Shown piece by piece: positions 16,661-26,812 of a stretch of 64,000 nucleotides of DNA. The position numbers and the translations under genes are program-made. The stretch's first letter is position 1, and each line of letters begins with the position of its first letter. A model generated the notes under the pieces. It did no database searches, was not told the origin of the DNA, and saw only the letters and a program-made list of their open reading frames with translations. The DNA is from a virus: IMG/VR virus record IMGVR_UViG_3300031722_000011, positions 1 through 64,000 of that record, one strand, 5' to 3'.

Positions 16661-17545
16661 ATGAATAAAACAGAATACAAATTACATTATAATAATTTTG
16701 AAGAATTAAAAGTAAAAGGTGTTTATTTGATAAAGAATAAAGATAATGATAAATTAAAAATAGGTATAACCAATAATTTAATGAGAAGGTTAAGTGAAAT
16801 AAAAAAGAGTTTTCAATTTTGTGGAGTAATTCCAGAGTTAGATATAGAATGTTATATTGAATATAAACATAATCTAGAATTAGAACAATATTTACATAAA
16901 GAATTAAAGGAATATAATTATCAGAATGAATGGTTTAGTATTGATAATATAGATATAGTATTAGAAAAATTAAATGATTTTAAATATGAAAAAGAACTCA
17001 AAGAAATTAAACCATTAATTAAAGAAAATTTTAATATACCTGAAGAAAATAATATAGATAAATTTATGGTAAAATCAATGAAATACTATTTATATAACCA
17101 TTATGAGTGGCATGACTGTAAGAATTATACAAGATATAGTATTTATATAAAATGTAATGGAGACGAGTGGACGGCATGTAGTATGATAGATGATATACAA
17201 GGAGATATATTTCATGATTGGAATTATTTCACGCATTGTTATGAAAAAGAACGTTATAATAAATTTGATGCTAGTGATGAATTAATAGATAAATTCAAAG
17301 AGTTAAATACTAACGCAATAATAAAAACAGAAAATGGAAATATAAATAGTTTAGAAGATCACTTTATACAAAAGTATAATAATTATTTATCAAATACATT
17401 AACCGATATTAAAGATTATATAAATAATACAGACGTTGAAATAGAGAATACATATGATATATCATTGAAAAGAGTTAAATTAGAAGAAAAAATTGAATAT
17501 CTAATTAATAGAATGAAAACCATTAAAGAAAACTTAAGCATGTAA
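16661..17545 (+). CDS. T5orf172/MUG113-type GIY-YIG-like protein
   Basis: 294 residues. The N-terminal segment VKGVYLIKNKDNDKLKIGIT followed by NNLMRRLSEIKKS matches the GIY-YIG-like T5orf172 domain (GVY...KIG...R), with a conserved His-Lys-Glu stretch (LEQYLHKELKEY). The C-terminal 200 residues are unrecognised and acidic. AAGGAG upstream. Such domains occur in phage regulators and nucleases; whether it cuts DNA is unknown. Confidence 0.55.
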   Translation: MNKTEYKLHYNNFEELKVKGVYLIKNKDNDKLKIGITNNLMRRLSEIKKSFQFCGVIPELDIECYIEYKHNLELEQYLHKELKEYNYQNEWFSIDNIDIVLEKLNDFKYEKELKEIKPLIKENFNIPEENNIDKFMVKSMKYYLYNHYEWHDCKNYTRYSIYIKCNGDEWTACSMIDDIQGDIFHDWNYFTHCYEKERYNKFDASDELIDKFKELNTNAIIKTENGNINSLEDHFIQKYNNYLSNTLTDIKDYINNTDVEIENTYDISLKRVKLEEKIEYLINRMKTIKENLSM

Positions 17546-17593
17546 CAAATTAATGTATAAAATGTTGACACAAAACCCAAAATATGTTAGAAT
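17545..17593 (+). promoter_or_regulatory. Promoter with upstream 18-bp element
   Basis: ACAAATTAATGTATAAA at 17545-17561, TTGACA at 17565-17570, 17-bp spacer, TAGAAT at 17588-17593. It reads into the small-gene cluster 17679-18764. Confidence 0.75.
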
Positions 17594-17678
17594 AATATTA
17601 TGGACAAGATAGTAGATATTTACTTGATTTCCAAAATGATAATAAATTAATATAAAGATAATAAAGGAGGTGAGAGTT

Positions 17679-17885
17679 ATGAATAATGTAATAAAGTTTG
17701 CATCATTTAAGTCAAGAAAGGTTGAAGTAGATTTATATGAAACTAAATTAGCTAGATTTTGTGAGTTAAAGCCAAAGAACTTTAGTGATACTTTTGAAGG
17801 AAATGAAGAAATTGAGTTTGAAAATCTATATAACTGGTTGCAAATACATAAAAAGAACGAAAAACAAAGCAGAATGGCAAATTAA
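17679..17885 (+). CDS. Small hypothetical protein, 68 residues
   Basis: Starts at ATG 17679 eight bases after AAAGGAGG; the GTG at 17670 overlaps that site. Charged, mixed composition (NNVIKFASFKSRKVEVDLYE start). First gene after the promoter at 17565. No family recognised. Confidence 0.6.
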   Translation: MNNVIKFASFKSRKVEVDLYETKLARFCELKPKNFSDTFEGNEEIEFENLYNWLQIHKKNEKQSRMAN

Positions 17886-17936
17886 TAATAAAATAATGTA
17901 TAAATAAAAAATAATAAAGAAGGATGGTAAAAGAAA

Positions 17937-18158
17937 ATGACTGAAAACGGACAACCAAGCAAAAGAGAACAACATATGGATTTCGGAGGGAACATTGTTT
18001 ATAGGAAATATAGGATATGGGAAGAAAATACAGAAAGAAAAGATACTTCTTACATATATGAGGACGATTTTGACATAAAAGAAAGGATGGAGGCTATTGA
18101 ATGGGAAGAACAGTATAAGAAGAAGTGTCAAAAGATGCTAGATGAAAATAATAAATAA
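17937..18158 (+). CDS. Small charged hypothetical protein, 73 residues
   Basis: Rich in Glu, Lys and Tyr; the end (EWEEQYKKKCQKMLDENNK) is probably a helix. Ribosome site AAGGATGG is moderate. Lies in the early small-gene cluster; such small charged phage proteins often act on host functions, but nothing specific can be claimed. Confidence 0.55.
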   Translation: MTENGQPSKREQHMDFGGNIVYRKYRIWEENTERKDTSYIYEDDFDIKERMEAIEWEEQYKKKCQKMLDENNK

Positions 18159-18204
18159 TACATATTGAATATAAATAAATAGTACATAAGTTATTCTAAA
18201 ATTA

Positions 18205-18275
18205 AGAAGTGATGAACGAGTAATAAAATTGCACCTTGAAATAAGTAAGGGTTATTATTACTAATAAGTTCATTA
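18205..18275 (+). promoter_or_regulatory. Structured leader upstream of the 18312 gene
   Basis: Nested pairs TGAAC/GTTCA, AGTAATAA/TTATTACT and CCTT/AAGG form one long interrupted hairpin. No T-run follows, so it is more likely a leader structure than a terminator. Confidence 0.45.
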
Positions 18276-18311
18276 ATAAAAAGTAAGTCAAAATTGATAT
18301 GGAGGGATAAA

Positions 18312-18764
18312 ATGAATAGATATATAGGTCAGTATAGAACAGTTTGCGAATTTGACCAATCTACACTAAAACCCAATAAGGAGAATACATATATTTACTG
18401 TAATGGTGAAGGATCAATATGGAGAAGAAGTGAAGATATATTAGTTTACACCAGAGAAAAGAAGGGTATATCAAACATACTAATAGAAAATTTAAATAAA
18501 CTAGGAGTAGAAATAATATCTGATGAAAGTACAAGAGAAGATATTCAATTAGTTTTTAATGAAGGAGATTTAGGTGTAGTTGCAACATATTTTAAGGCTA
18601 GAGAAAGTGGTACAAACATTAATCCTTGGTCAAGGAAGAATCTAAATCTATTTAAATGGTTCAAAAATAACAAACAAAAGTACATAGACAATGGATATTA
18701 TAAAGTTAGCGAGGAATTAACTGATGAAGAAAAAGAGATATTTAGACAAAGGTTTAATAAGTAG
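18312..18764 (+). CDS. Hypothetical protein, 150 residues
   Basis: ATG 18312 follows GGAGGG. The sequence contains NTYIYCNGEGSIWRRSEDIL and ends in a charged helix (LTDEEKEIFRQRFNK). Composition is soluble alpha/beta. No family recognised; it sits just before the viral RNA polymerase gene. Confidence 0.55.
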   Translation: MNRYIGQYRTVCEFDQSTLKPNKENTYIYCNGEGSIWRRSEDILVYTREKKGISNILIENLNKLGVEIISDESTREDIQLVFNEGDLGVVATYFKARESGTNINPWSRKNLNLFKWFKNNKQKYIDNGYYKVSEELTDEEKEIFRQRFNK

Positions 18765-19161
18765 TCATGTATATAATTTTAAAGGAGAAAATGAGATAGT
18801 TTTGGGTTTAATTTAAGTTTTAGAGTGGACAAGGTAGAATAAGTCTAGTTGATAATTTAAATTAAAATAAAGCCTAAAGTATTGATTTAAGTAAATATTT
18901 TATTAATTGTATTAGTTTGAGTTATATTTAAGAATTAAAAAGAGAGTAATGCAATTTATCGTTAATCTGACTGGAATGGAAATTAGAGTCAAAAGTATGT
19001 CAAAAAGTCCTTTAAAATTATATAGGGAGTGAGTATGTAAAGAGTGTTATAATAAATTAATTTATAAATAACAGAATAAATTGCGTGTTTTATTGGAAAT
19101 TTAAAAGAGAAATAAAGGAGAAAAATGACAATATATTAATATAAATAAGTGAGGTGACGGA
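18765..19161 (+). other. 397-bp leader before the RNA polymerase gene
   Basis: No gene was found. There is a ribosome site followed by a two-codon frame (AAAGGAGAAA ATG AGA TAG at 18781), a copy of the 18-bp-like element (AATAAATTAATTTATAAA at 19051-19068), and partly complementary segments (TTTGGGTTTAATTTAA near 18800 with a Leu/Lys-poor AT tract near 18870). It is probably an untranslated leader. Confidence 0.45.
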
Positions 19162-21952
19162 ATGTCTAAACAATTATCTAATCAGAAGAATATACTTAAA
19201 ATACATACAAAAAGACTAAGAAAAAATAATTGGAGTTTAGACTTAGCATTGGAAGAAGCTAAAAAAAATAAAGAAGTTATTCAACTAGGAGATAGCCAAA
19301 CTCTAAGATTTATTAATGAAATATTGGAAATAGAAAATCAAGATGAACAAATTAACAAAATAAAAGAAGAAATAAAGGAACTTGAAAAATTAGATAACTC
19401 CATAGAAAATAGAAAAAAAATAAAAGAATTAAATAAAAAGAAAAATGGATTGAAATTTAATCAAGATTATTTATGTTTGGTTATAGATAAAATTGGAGAT
19501 TTTGATAAATGTAATAGAAGATGTAGTTTCTTTGTAAATGGGAAACAATTTGTAAGATTATTAGGAACTACAGGTGGAATAAAAAACGAAACTATAGTAT
19601 ACGTTAGTAGAGATGTATTTGACCAATTACATAAAAAATTGGATAATGGTAGAGATTTAGATAAACCTTTAGTTCCAGCTAAATTAGAAGCATATAAAGC
19701 ATTATCTTGTAGTATGAGTGTTCCAGTTAGAGATCCAAAAAGCATATTGGTAGTAGATGATTGCATAACTCATTTCAAAGAAGATATAATACAAATAGAT
19801 GATTCTAAAGGAGAAAGACCAGTTTTAGAAATAATAAAAGATTTTGATGTTGAATTAATTGATAGTGATGGTTATGGTCTTATATCTCCACAATTAAGTA
19901 AGTTATGGGGAGTAGATATTAAAGAATGTGAATTAAAAGACAAATTTGTACCAACAGGTTTTTGTATTAGAAATGCTTTTACTAAGGGAATGGTTTTTAC
20001 ATTTGATTTTAAGAGATTTGCAAAACAAATAGCACATAAAAAAATAGTTAAAGATGTGTGGGGGCAAGAGAGAAATATAAATAAAGTTGATTTAATATTA
20101 ACTACTTCCATGCTTAAATTATGGGACAGTTATGAATCATTAGAACACTATTTAGCTTGTTGCAAAGAAAATGAATGGACTTTTAGTATTACAAAAATGT
20201 GTCCAAAAGAATTAGAAAATGAAAGAACATTAAATTATCAATTTTTACAGTCTTTTAAACTTAATGATGAAGATATTAAAGAATTAATTAAACCAACTGT
20301 AGATAGTATCAAAGACAGTTTAACAATGGACTATGCAAAAACATTACTATTCCTAAAGGGAACTAAATTGAATGATAAAAACTCATTTGTTGGAGAAGAT
20401 GATTATGTTAAAGCGTTAATGGTTGATGAAGAATTATTAAATGATCCTTATATACAAGATAGAGTATATAATATGCGAAAGAAACGTATTCAAGATGCAA
20501 AAGTTGGTGTTTTAAATATGCAAGGATGCTATGCTATAATATCTGGCGACCCCTATTCACTATGTCAAAGTATATTTGGTTTAGATGTAACAGGATTACT
20601 AAAAGCCGATGAATTATATAGTAAATATTGGTCAGATAAGAACAGTAAAGAAATAATAGCTTTTAGAGCACCTATGACATGTCATAATAATATAAGAAAA
20701 TTACAAGTAACATCTACAGAAGAAATGCAACAATGGTATAAGTATATGAAAACATGCTTGATACTAAATTCATGGGACACCACAACTCATGCTGAGAACG
20801 GTGCCTGACAAAGATTCAGATGCATTTATTACCACAGATAATCCAGTTCTATTGAGAACGTATGAAAAATTGTTGGCTATATTTTGTGTTCAAAAATCAG
20901 CACAAAAAATTAAAGTCACTGAAAAAAGTCTTATTAAAGCAAACAAAGATGGTTTCGGAGATGATATAGGTACAACTACAAATAGAATAACTGAAATGTT
21001 TGATATATTAGCTAAGTTTAAAGAAGACTCATTAGAATATAAGGAATTAATGTATCGTATAATGTGTGGACAACATTATCAACAATGTGCGATAGATAAA
21101 ATCAAGGGCATAAAATCTAATCCTATGCCTAAAGAATGGTATGATTCAAGAGTAAATAGGATTAAAGTAGATACTAATACAGGAGAAATATTGGATAATG
21201 AAGAAATTATAAAATTAAAAGAGTTTAATACAAAAATTGTAGCTGATAAAAAACCATATTTCTTTATATACATATATCCTCAATTAAAAAATTCATATGA
21301 TAAATTTATAAAAGAAACTGAAAATAAATGTATTACTCAGTTTGGAATTTCATTAAATGAATTATTCAAAAAGAAGAATAAAAATGAGATAGAAGAAAGT
21401 TTCATAAAATATTACAACTTAAAAAATCCAGTTAGTAATAATAATTGTGTAATGAATAAAATATGCAGAGAAATAGAAAGAGAGTTTAAAGGAATTAAAA
21501 ACAAATTAAACAAAACAAAGTTTGATTATACTGTTTTAAAAACAGATGAAAAATACACAAAGAATACTTATAATAAAATAAAAATCATATATGAAGAATA
21601 CATGATTGAGTTGTCACAATTTAAAATGTTGTCTAAAAAGAATAGAGTAGGTAAAGAAGATAAAAACGATGGAATGATAATATTAAAACAAAACTTCAAA
21701 GAAAAATGTCAAGAAGAATGTATTAATAAAGATGAACTTTGCAATATATTAGTTGATATGTGTTATAATACTGAAAAATCTAAACAATTCGTTTGGGATA
21801 TGTGTGGTAATCAAATAATAAATAATTTATTACATAAAAATAATTTCATTATTAACTATCCTGAATTAGATAATATTAATGGAGATGTAGAATTTGGTGG
21901 AGAAAACTTTATTCTAAATACTATTGAAATAAAGAAAGGAGAAGATAAATAA
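19162..21952 (+). CDS. RdRP-like/YonO-type viral RNA polymerase, split by a UGA (+1 frameshift)
   Basis: Two frames, 19162-20808 and a +1 frame continuing to 21952, together give about 929 residues if one base (T at 20806) is skipped at GCC UGA C; YonO of SPbeta is of similar size. Before the junction are family motifs SDGYGLISP and FCIRNAFTKGMVF (first double-psi barrel) and EIIAFRAPMTCHNNIRKLQV. After it come ADKDSDAF, the three catalytic aspartates (usually DxDGD; here Gly is Ser), and ITTDNP. Single-subunit RNA polymerases of this type transcribe DNA in phages. Without frameshifting the 548-residue product lacks the active site. A natural programmed shift, a mutation or a sequence error are all possible. 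Confidence 0.75.
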
Positions 21953-22740
21953 TGAAATTAGAATTAAATGAAAATAGTAAAATAAAAACAATATTAGAAG
22001 AAGGTATAGTATCAGATAAACCAAGTGAAACTATTAACTTATTGGCTAGACATTATAATAAGCAGAGTATGAATCAAGAGCAAATAGTACAAGCAATAAA
22101 TAAATTTATGATAAAAAATGATTCTAGTAAGTATAATAGTGTTACTTGGGAAGATTTAGTCGAAGGAATAGTAAAGACAGTTATAAAAAATAATAATGAT
22201 TTAATAGAGGTAAAAGAAGTTAAGATGACTAAATCAGAAATAGAATATATTAAATCATTAGAAAACGAGAAAATGCAAAAATTAATCTTTACATATTTAG
22301 TGTATGCTAAAATATTCAATCAAATAAATTCTAAAAATAAGAATTGGGTTAAAGGAGAATGTAGGAATGAAGTATTTAAAGACGCAGATATAAAAGAGAC
22401 TGGGAAGGAACAATTAAAAACAATACATAAGTTAGTTAGTCTTGAAGTATTAAAGATAGCTAAAAATATAACAAATAATAGTGTTAATTTAGATAATGTA
22501 ATTAATGATAATAGTGAAGCAGAGTTAATAATAAACGATTTTAGAGAATTAGGATTACAATGGCTTAGATATATAGGTATAAAAGGTGTGTGTAGTTGTA
22601 GTGAATGTGGAACGCTATTTAAAAAGAAGTCTCCTAATAGTAAACAAAAAGTTTGCAACATATGTGCAAAAAATATAAAGAATGAACAGAATAAAGGTTA
22701 TTATCATAATTTAGGAAAATGTAAAACAACGTCTAAGTAA
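21952..22740 (+). CDS. Hypothetical protein with C-terminal zinc ribbon
   Basis: 262 residues; its ATG overlaps the stop of the RNA polymerase gene (TAATG), so it is translationally coupled. The C-terminal region has CSCSECGTLFKKK... VCNICAKN, two CxxC knuckles of a zinc ribbon; the rest is helical. Tight coupling makes it a candidate accessory factor of the viral RNA polymerase, by context only. Confidence 0.6.
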   Translation: MKLELNENSKIKTILEEGIVSDKPSETINLLARHYNKQSMNQEQIVQAINKFMIKNDSSKYNSVTWEDLVEGIVKTVIKNNNDLIEVKEVKMTKSEIEYIKSLENEKMQKLIFTYLVYAKIFNQINSKNKNWVKGECRNEVFKDADIKETGKEQLKTIHKLVSLEVLKIAKNITNNSVNLDNVINDNSEAELIINDFRELGLQWLRYIGIKGVCSCSECGTLFKKKSPNSKQKVCNICAKNIKNEQNKGYYHNLGKCKTTSK

Positions 22741-23050
22741 GTAATATCAACGCTTAACAGAGCTACCTCCAGTTTCCTATAGTGATAGGATATAAGCGAT
22801 ATTATTCCTGTCAAATACTTTTAATTTTTTCATTTTTCCACATCTACCTTTATAATTATTTTAACTCTCTCCTGACATTGGCAAGGTACAAACAGGTATT
22901 CTTGCCTTGTTAGAGAAAGAAAATATGATTGTGGTATGAATTGAATGGTAAAACAAAAATAAATTAATGTATAAAACAATGCTTAATTCAACTGAAAAGT
23001 TGTTTTAAAATAAGCGTGACTGCTGAAAACGTCACTAGGAGGAATTAACA
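22741..23050 (+). other. 310-bp gap with several RNA hairpins
   Basis: CGCTTA...TAAGCG (22751/22790 area) encloses CCTAT...ATAGG; GGCAAG...CTTGCC near 22880-22905; TTCAAC...GTTGTT near 22985; and GTGACtgctgaaaacGTCAC ending two bases before AGGAGG of the next gene. A copy of the 18-bp element lies at 22958-22975. No gene. The last hairpin may control translation of the 23051 gene. Confidence 0.5.
22958..22975 (+). promoter_or_regulatory. 18-bp element copy
   Basis: AATAAATTAATGTATAAA, exact match to the consensus; no TTGACA box directly follows here. Confidence 0.6.
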
Positions 23051-23608
23051 ATGTATTGCAAAATATGTAAGAAAGAAAAATTAGAACAAAAATTTTACAA
23101 AGGATTTAAAGAATGTAAAGATTGTTTAGAAGAGCATCTAAATAAATTACCTAATACCGTAGCTTATGAAAAAGTAAAAGATTTATTACAAAATAATAAC
23201 TATGTTGTTAATGAAGAATTGTTACATAGTATTTTCTTTAGCGATGAAGATACTATAAGAGGAAAAAATAATATTGGTAGATTAGGTCATTATTTAAAGG
23301 ATATAAATAGTCTTCCACAATATAATAAATATAGAATTAAAGTTGTTGAAAAATCAGATATAGACTTTATAAATGATGATATTAAACAATTAAAGAAGAA
23401 TATAGAAAATGCAATTCAAAAAGAAGATTTCAATGCACATAATAAATGGATGAACTGTTTAAGAGATGCTATTGAGTTGAGAGAAACATTACTAGGAGGT
23501 AGTAAATATACTATTAATCTAGGTACAATTAATGTTAATAGTAGTAGTGCTGAAGATCTTATGAATGAAATAATAAAATTAGCAGAAAAGAAAGTAAAAT
23601 GTAATTAG
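23051..23608 (+). CDS. Zinc-knuckle protein, 185 residues
   Basis: The N-terminus has CKICKKEKLEQKFYKG then CKDC, a four-cysteine site similar in layout to the N-terminus of the 36077 protein (CTGC...FY...CKQC). A helical region follows. AGGAGG upstream. It may belong to a terminase-small-subunit-like or HNH-remnant family; only the zinc site is certain. Confidence 0.55.
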   Translation: MYCKICKKEKLEQKFYKGFKECKDCLEEHLNKLPNTVAYEKVKDLLQNNNYVVNEELLHSIFFSDEDTIRGKNNIGRLGHYLKDINSLPQYNKYRIKVVEKSDIDFINDDIKQLKKNIENAIQKEDFNAHNKWMNCLRDAIELRETLLGGSKYTINLGTINVNSSSAEDLMNEIIKLAEKKVKCN

Positions 23609-23677
23609 TAATTAAAACACGTTAAAATGTTTTAAAATATATTTTAGGTGGCGACTGACGCTAAGGAGATAATAAAT

Positions 23678-24202
23678 ATGACAAATCAATTTTTAGAAAA
23701 CGAGAAAATATCTTTAGAAGATAAAATTACAAAAGCTAGAGAAGGTAATAATGAAAATACATACAAGAATTTAATTCAAGCTTATGAAAGAGTTTTAGAA
23801 TTGATTAGAAAAGAAAATGTATGGACAGATATGTATTCACATTATAAATTGAAAATTGAAGATGAGTTTCAAGACGTAGTATCTACGTGGAAGCAAAAGG
23901 GTGAAGACATCAAAGACCATAAGATTTATAAAATTGAAAAAGAAATAACAAATGATAATGAAAAAATAGGTATAGCATTAAAAAGTATGTTTGAAAAATA
24001 TCAAAGTAATGAAACTAAAAAAGCAATTGAATCTATAATAAAACGTAAAATAGATGAAGATGAAAGTTTTTATGATGTATTAAAATCTTTATCAAATGAA
24101 TGGGATGATTTTACTGAAAACAATAAGAAAAATATTAGTAGAACAATTGCAGGAATAAGAAATGAAGATTGCTTTAAAGCATTATTAGATAATTTAAAAT
24201 AA
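23678..24202 (+). CDS. Helical hypothetical protein, 174 residues
   Basis: Start at ATG 23678, preceded by AAGGAG; the GTG at 23648 has no clear site. Highly charged and helical throughout (ENEKISLEDKITKARE, KAIESIIKRKIDEDE). No family recognised. Confidence 0.5.
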   Translation: MTNQFLENEKISLEDKITKAREGNNENTYKNLIQAYERVLELIRKENVWTDMYSHYKLKIEDEFQDVVSTWKQKGEDIKDHKIYKIEKEITNDNEKIGIALKSMFEKYQSNETKKAIESIIKRKIDEDESFYDVLKSLSNEWDDFTENNKKNISRTIAGIRNEDCFKALLDNLK

Positions 24203-24219
24203 AATATAACTTTTAAGAT

Positions 24220-24237
24220 AATAAATTAATGTATAAA
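24220..24237 (+). promoter_or_regulatory. 18-bp element copy
   Basis: AATAAATTAATGTATAAA, exact match, upstream of the HU-like gene; a small CCCT/AGGG hairpin follows. Confidence 0.6.
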
Positions 24238-24308
24238 CAAATAGTAAATATCCCTATTAAGGGTTATAAAATAAATTAAATTAGAGAGAAGAAAGAGGAG
24301 ATTAAAAA

Positions 24309-24638
24309 ATGAGTAAAGTAAAAACAATTAAAAAGGACGAAATTTTAACAATTATTAAAGATGTATATGGATTCTCTACAAAGAAAGAAGCTGAAACTAG
24401 ATTTTGTGATTTGGATTCTTTAATAGAAGTTATTTCAAGTAATTTAAATGCTGGAGAAAAGGTTAATATAGGAAAGTATTTAGTTTTAGAAAAGAAGCAT
24501 GTGGAAGCTAAACCATCTAAGAACGGAGAAATGACTAGAGTAATTGATGGAGTTAATACAAAAGTACCTTATACTACAGAAGCTAAACCAGAACACGATG
24601 AAGTTAGACTAAAATCAACCAAACAGTTAAATAAATAA
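24309..24638 (+). CDS. HU/IHF-like DNA-binding protein
   Basis: 109 residues. The order helix (KKDEILTIIKDVYGFSTKKE), helix (LIEVISSNLNAGEKVNIGKY), then strands with LVLEKKHVEAK and a basic arm fits the HU fold, including the G-x-x-V-x-I-x-x-Y pattern. Phage HU-like proteins bend and compact DNA. RBS AGAGGAG. A clear terminator follows. Confidence 0.55.
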   Translation: MSKVKTIKKDEILTIIKDVYGFSTKKEAETRFCDLDSLIEVISSNLNAGEKVNIGKYLVLEKKHVEAKPSKNGEMTRVIDGVNTKVPYTTEAKPEHDEVRLKSTKQLNK

Positions 24639-24652
24639 TAAATAGACCTTTG

Positions 24653-24690
24653 AGAAGGACTAGATTAGAAATAATTAGTCCTTCTTTTTA
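24653..24690 (+). terminator. Terminator after the HU-like gene
   Basis: AGAAGGACTA/TAGTCCTTCT, 10 bp, then TTTTTATATT. Confidence 0.85.
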
Positions 24691-24786
24691 TATTAATCAT
24701 AGAACTTATATTATTGTATAGGTTGTTAGTTAATATAAAACAAAAATATATACCGTATATATCGGTGGAGGGTTTGAGGGAGAATT

Positions 24787-26268
24787 ATGGGAGGAAAAAA
24801 GAATAAAGAAAATGAAATTGTAATAAGTTTAAATGGAAATCAATCACAAGAAGTAGTAGGCAGTAATATGAGCATTTCATATTTATCAGATACAGGTAGA
24901 AAATGTGTTTTAGTTGAATTAGGAATGATACAAAATAATGATATGGCTGACGAATATATACTAAATAAGGAAATGTTAAATAATATTCCTATTAAAGAGT
25001 CAGATTATTGTTTTATGTTTCATTTACATTGTGACCATATTGGGCTGTTCCCGTCGCTATCTTCAATGGGATTTAAAGGCAGGATAATAACAACAAAAAC
25101 CAATGCAATATTATCTAAACCAATGTTAAAAGATTGCATTAAGATTCATGTAAAAAATTGTGAGTATTTAAGGGAGAATAAAGATAAATTTAAAAAGAAA
25201 ATAAAAGGAAAAGTTAAAGAATTATTTGAAGAAAAAGACTTAGATAATGTAATGAGTATGATGGACGTTTATGAATTAGATAACATACATCATTTAGATG
25301 ATTATTTATCTTTTAGATTTACAAATAACTCACATATTATTGGTGCTACACAATTAGAGATTTTCATAAAGAAATTTGGAACAAATGTTGTAAAAAAGAT
25401 TTGTATTACAAGTGACTTAGGAAATACAGATAATTATTCATATACATATTTTACAGAACCAACAATTCCAGTGTCTAGTTCAAATATTCTTTTCGTAGAA
25501 AGTACATATGGATTAGGAGATAGAAATTTCAACAAGAGAATTTGTATAGAAGAAAGAAAACAATTGGAAAAAGATATATTAGGATTTGTTAATTACAATC
25601 ATTCATGTATGATACCATGTTTTGCTTTATCTAGGCTTAGCAATATGATGTGTTGGCTCTATGATACATTTAAAGATAGATGGGACATGTCTAAGCCAAT
25701 TGTAATAGCAACTAATCTAGGTAAAAAAATAAATGATAAAATGTATGAAGTTTTGGATAATGAAGACTTGGCTTATTGGGATGAAGTTATGACTTGGAAA
25801 GCTTTTAAATTCATAAATGACAACAAGAGTTGTGAAGCGTTTGTTAATTCTAAACCAAAAAGCTATTTAGTTTTAAGTTCTAGTGGGATGATTTCGGGTG
25901 GGTTTAGTAATCTATTTGTTAATCAAATGTTACAAGATTCTCATAATGGAATATTATTTTGTGGATACTGCTCGCCAAATACAATAGGTGGTCAATTATT
26001 AGATGATAGTACAGATACAGTTATTGTTGATGGCAAGACATTAAAAAAGAGATGTATTGTGAAAAGATATTATTCATTTAGTAGCCATGCATCACAAAAA
26101 GATATTATAAATTATATCAAACAATGTGATTGTCAAAAAGTAATATTACAACATGGTTCAAATGATGCAAAAGAAGAATTAAAGAAATTATCTGAAATAG
26201 AATTAAGCAAAATGAACAGAACAACAAAAGTTATTTCATCGTATAAGGATATGCAAATGACTTTATAA
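24787..26268 (+). CDS. Metallo-beta-lactamase/beta-CASP nuclease
   Basis: 493 residues. HLHCDH at residues 79-84 is the HxHxDH metal motif; SNNSH-type and ITSDLG strands follow; LSSSGMISGG and SSHASQKDI, with a final LQHGS, match the beta-CASP motifs of RNA- and DNA-processing MBL enzymes (CPSF/RNase J/archaeal family). In a phage it probably processes RNA, perhaps phage transcripts. ATG preceded by GAGGGAG. Confidence 0.75.
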   Translation: MGGKKNKENEIVISLNGNQSQEVVGSNMSISYLSDTGRKCVLVELGMIQNNDMADEYILNKEMLNNIPIKESDYCFMFHLHCDHIGLFPSLSSMGFKGRIITTKTNAILSKPMLKDCIKIHVKNCEYLRENKDKFKKKIKGKVKELFEEKDLDNVMSMMDVYELDNIHHLDDYLSFRFTNNSHIIGATQLEIFIKKFGTNVVKKICITSDLGNTDNYSYTYFTEPTIPVSSSNILFVESTYGLGDRNFNKRICIEERKQLEKDILGFVNYNHSCMIPCFALSRLSNMMCWLYDTFKDRWDMSKPIVIATNLGKKINDKMYEVLDNEDLAYWDEVMTWKAFKFINDNKSCEAFVNSKPKSYLVLSSSGMISGGFSNLFVNQMLQDSHNGILFCGYCSPNTIGGQLLDDSTDTVIVDGKTLKKRCIVKRYYSFSSHASQKDIINYIKQCDCQKVILQHGSNDAKEELKKLSEIELSKMNRTTKVISSYKDMQMTL

Positions 26269-26304
26269 AATAAATTAAAACATAATTAAAGGAGATAGAG
26301 AAAA

Positions 26305-26643
26305 ATGGGAAAAGCAATTAAAGTAGATTATAAAGGTATTAAAGCAGAATATAAAGATGGTGAATTTAAGGGAACTCTTGAAACATTAAATGAAGAAGGT
26401 ACTGAAACTGTAGTTACTGAGGTAAACATAACAGATGAGGTAAAAGAATTATTAGCTTCACTTGAAGAAGAAGATACAATTGCAATTAATATTAAGAAAT
26501 TTAAAGAAACAGTACCAAAAGAAAAACAACCTATCTTTAAATATCATTGTAGTTGTGAAGAAAAGGAAATAAAAAGTAAAAATGAAGGTTTACATATTCA
26601 TTGTAATGATTGCGATGAAGACTTTACTCAAATTGATAAATAG
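26305..26643 (+). CDS. Hypothetical protein with C-terminal zinc ribbon
   Basis: 112 residues. N-terminal strands (KAIKVDYKGIKAEYKDGEFK) and a C-terminal CSCEEKEIKS... CNDCDEDF four-cysteine site. AAAGGAG upstream. It follows the beta-CASP gene by 36 bases and may be co-transcribed. Function unknown. Confidence 0.5.
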   Translation: MGKAIKVDYKGIKAEYKDGEFKGTLETLNEEGTETVVTEVNITDEVKELLASLEEEDTIAINIKKFKETVPKEKQPIFKYHCSCEEKEIKSKNEGLHIHCNDCDEDFTQIDK

Positions 26644-26669
26644 TGTAAAATGTTATTATATATAGTTCT

Positions 26670-26693
26670 AAGGGATTTACCTAAAAGTCCCTT
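26670..26693 (+). terminator. Weak terminator-like hairpin
   Basis: AAGGGA...TCCCTT with a poor T-run. Confidence 0.35.
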
Positions 26694-26701
26694 TCCAATA
26701 G

Positions 26702-26812
26702 TAGAGACAAATTAAGGAGTCATGACCTTAATTAAAATAGCTTATCTCAATCGGCTATGTCTCTATTTTATTAATGATTGAGAAATAAATTATAGAAAGA
26801 AGATTGAGAAAA
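26702..26812 (+). promoter_or_regulatory. Three-way-junction leader of an EDxHD endonuclease gene
   Basis: TAGAGAC/GTCTCTA (26702-26708, 26759-26765) closes a junction of two hairpins: AATTAAGG/CCTTAATT (26710-26733) and ATAGC/GCTAT (26737-26758). The second loop has TCTCAATC (26745-26752), the exact complement of GATTGAGA at 26776-26783 and again at 26802-26809, four bases before the ATG. Confidence 0.6.

Noticed and set aside
18781-18800. Two-codon frame ATG AGA TAG with good ribosome site
   Set aside because: Could be a minigene, but one occurrence in AT-rich DNA is not enough evidence.
26702-26765. Hammerhead ribozyme or purine riboswitch
   Set aside because: A three-way junction is present, but CUGAUGA/GAAA core or the purine-riboswitch junction bases are not.
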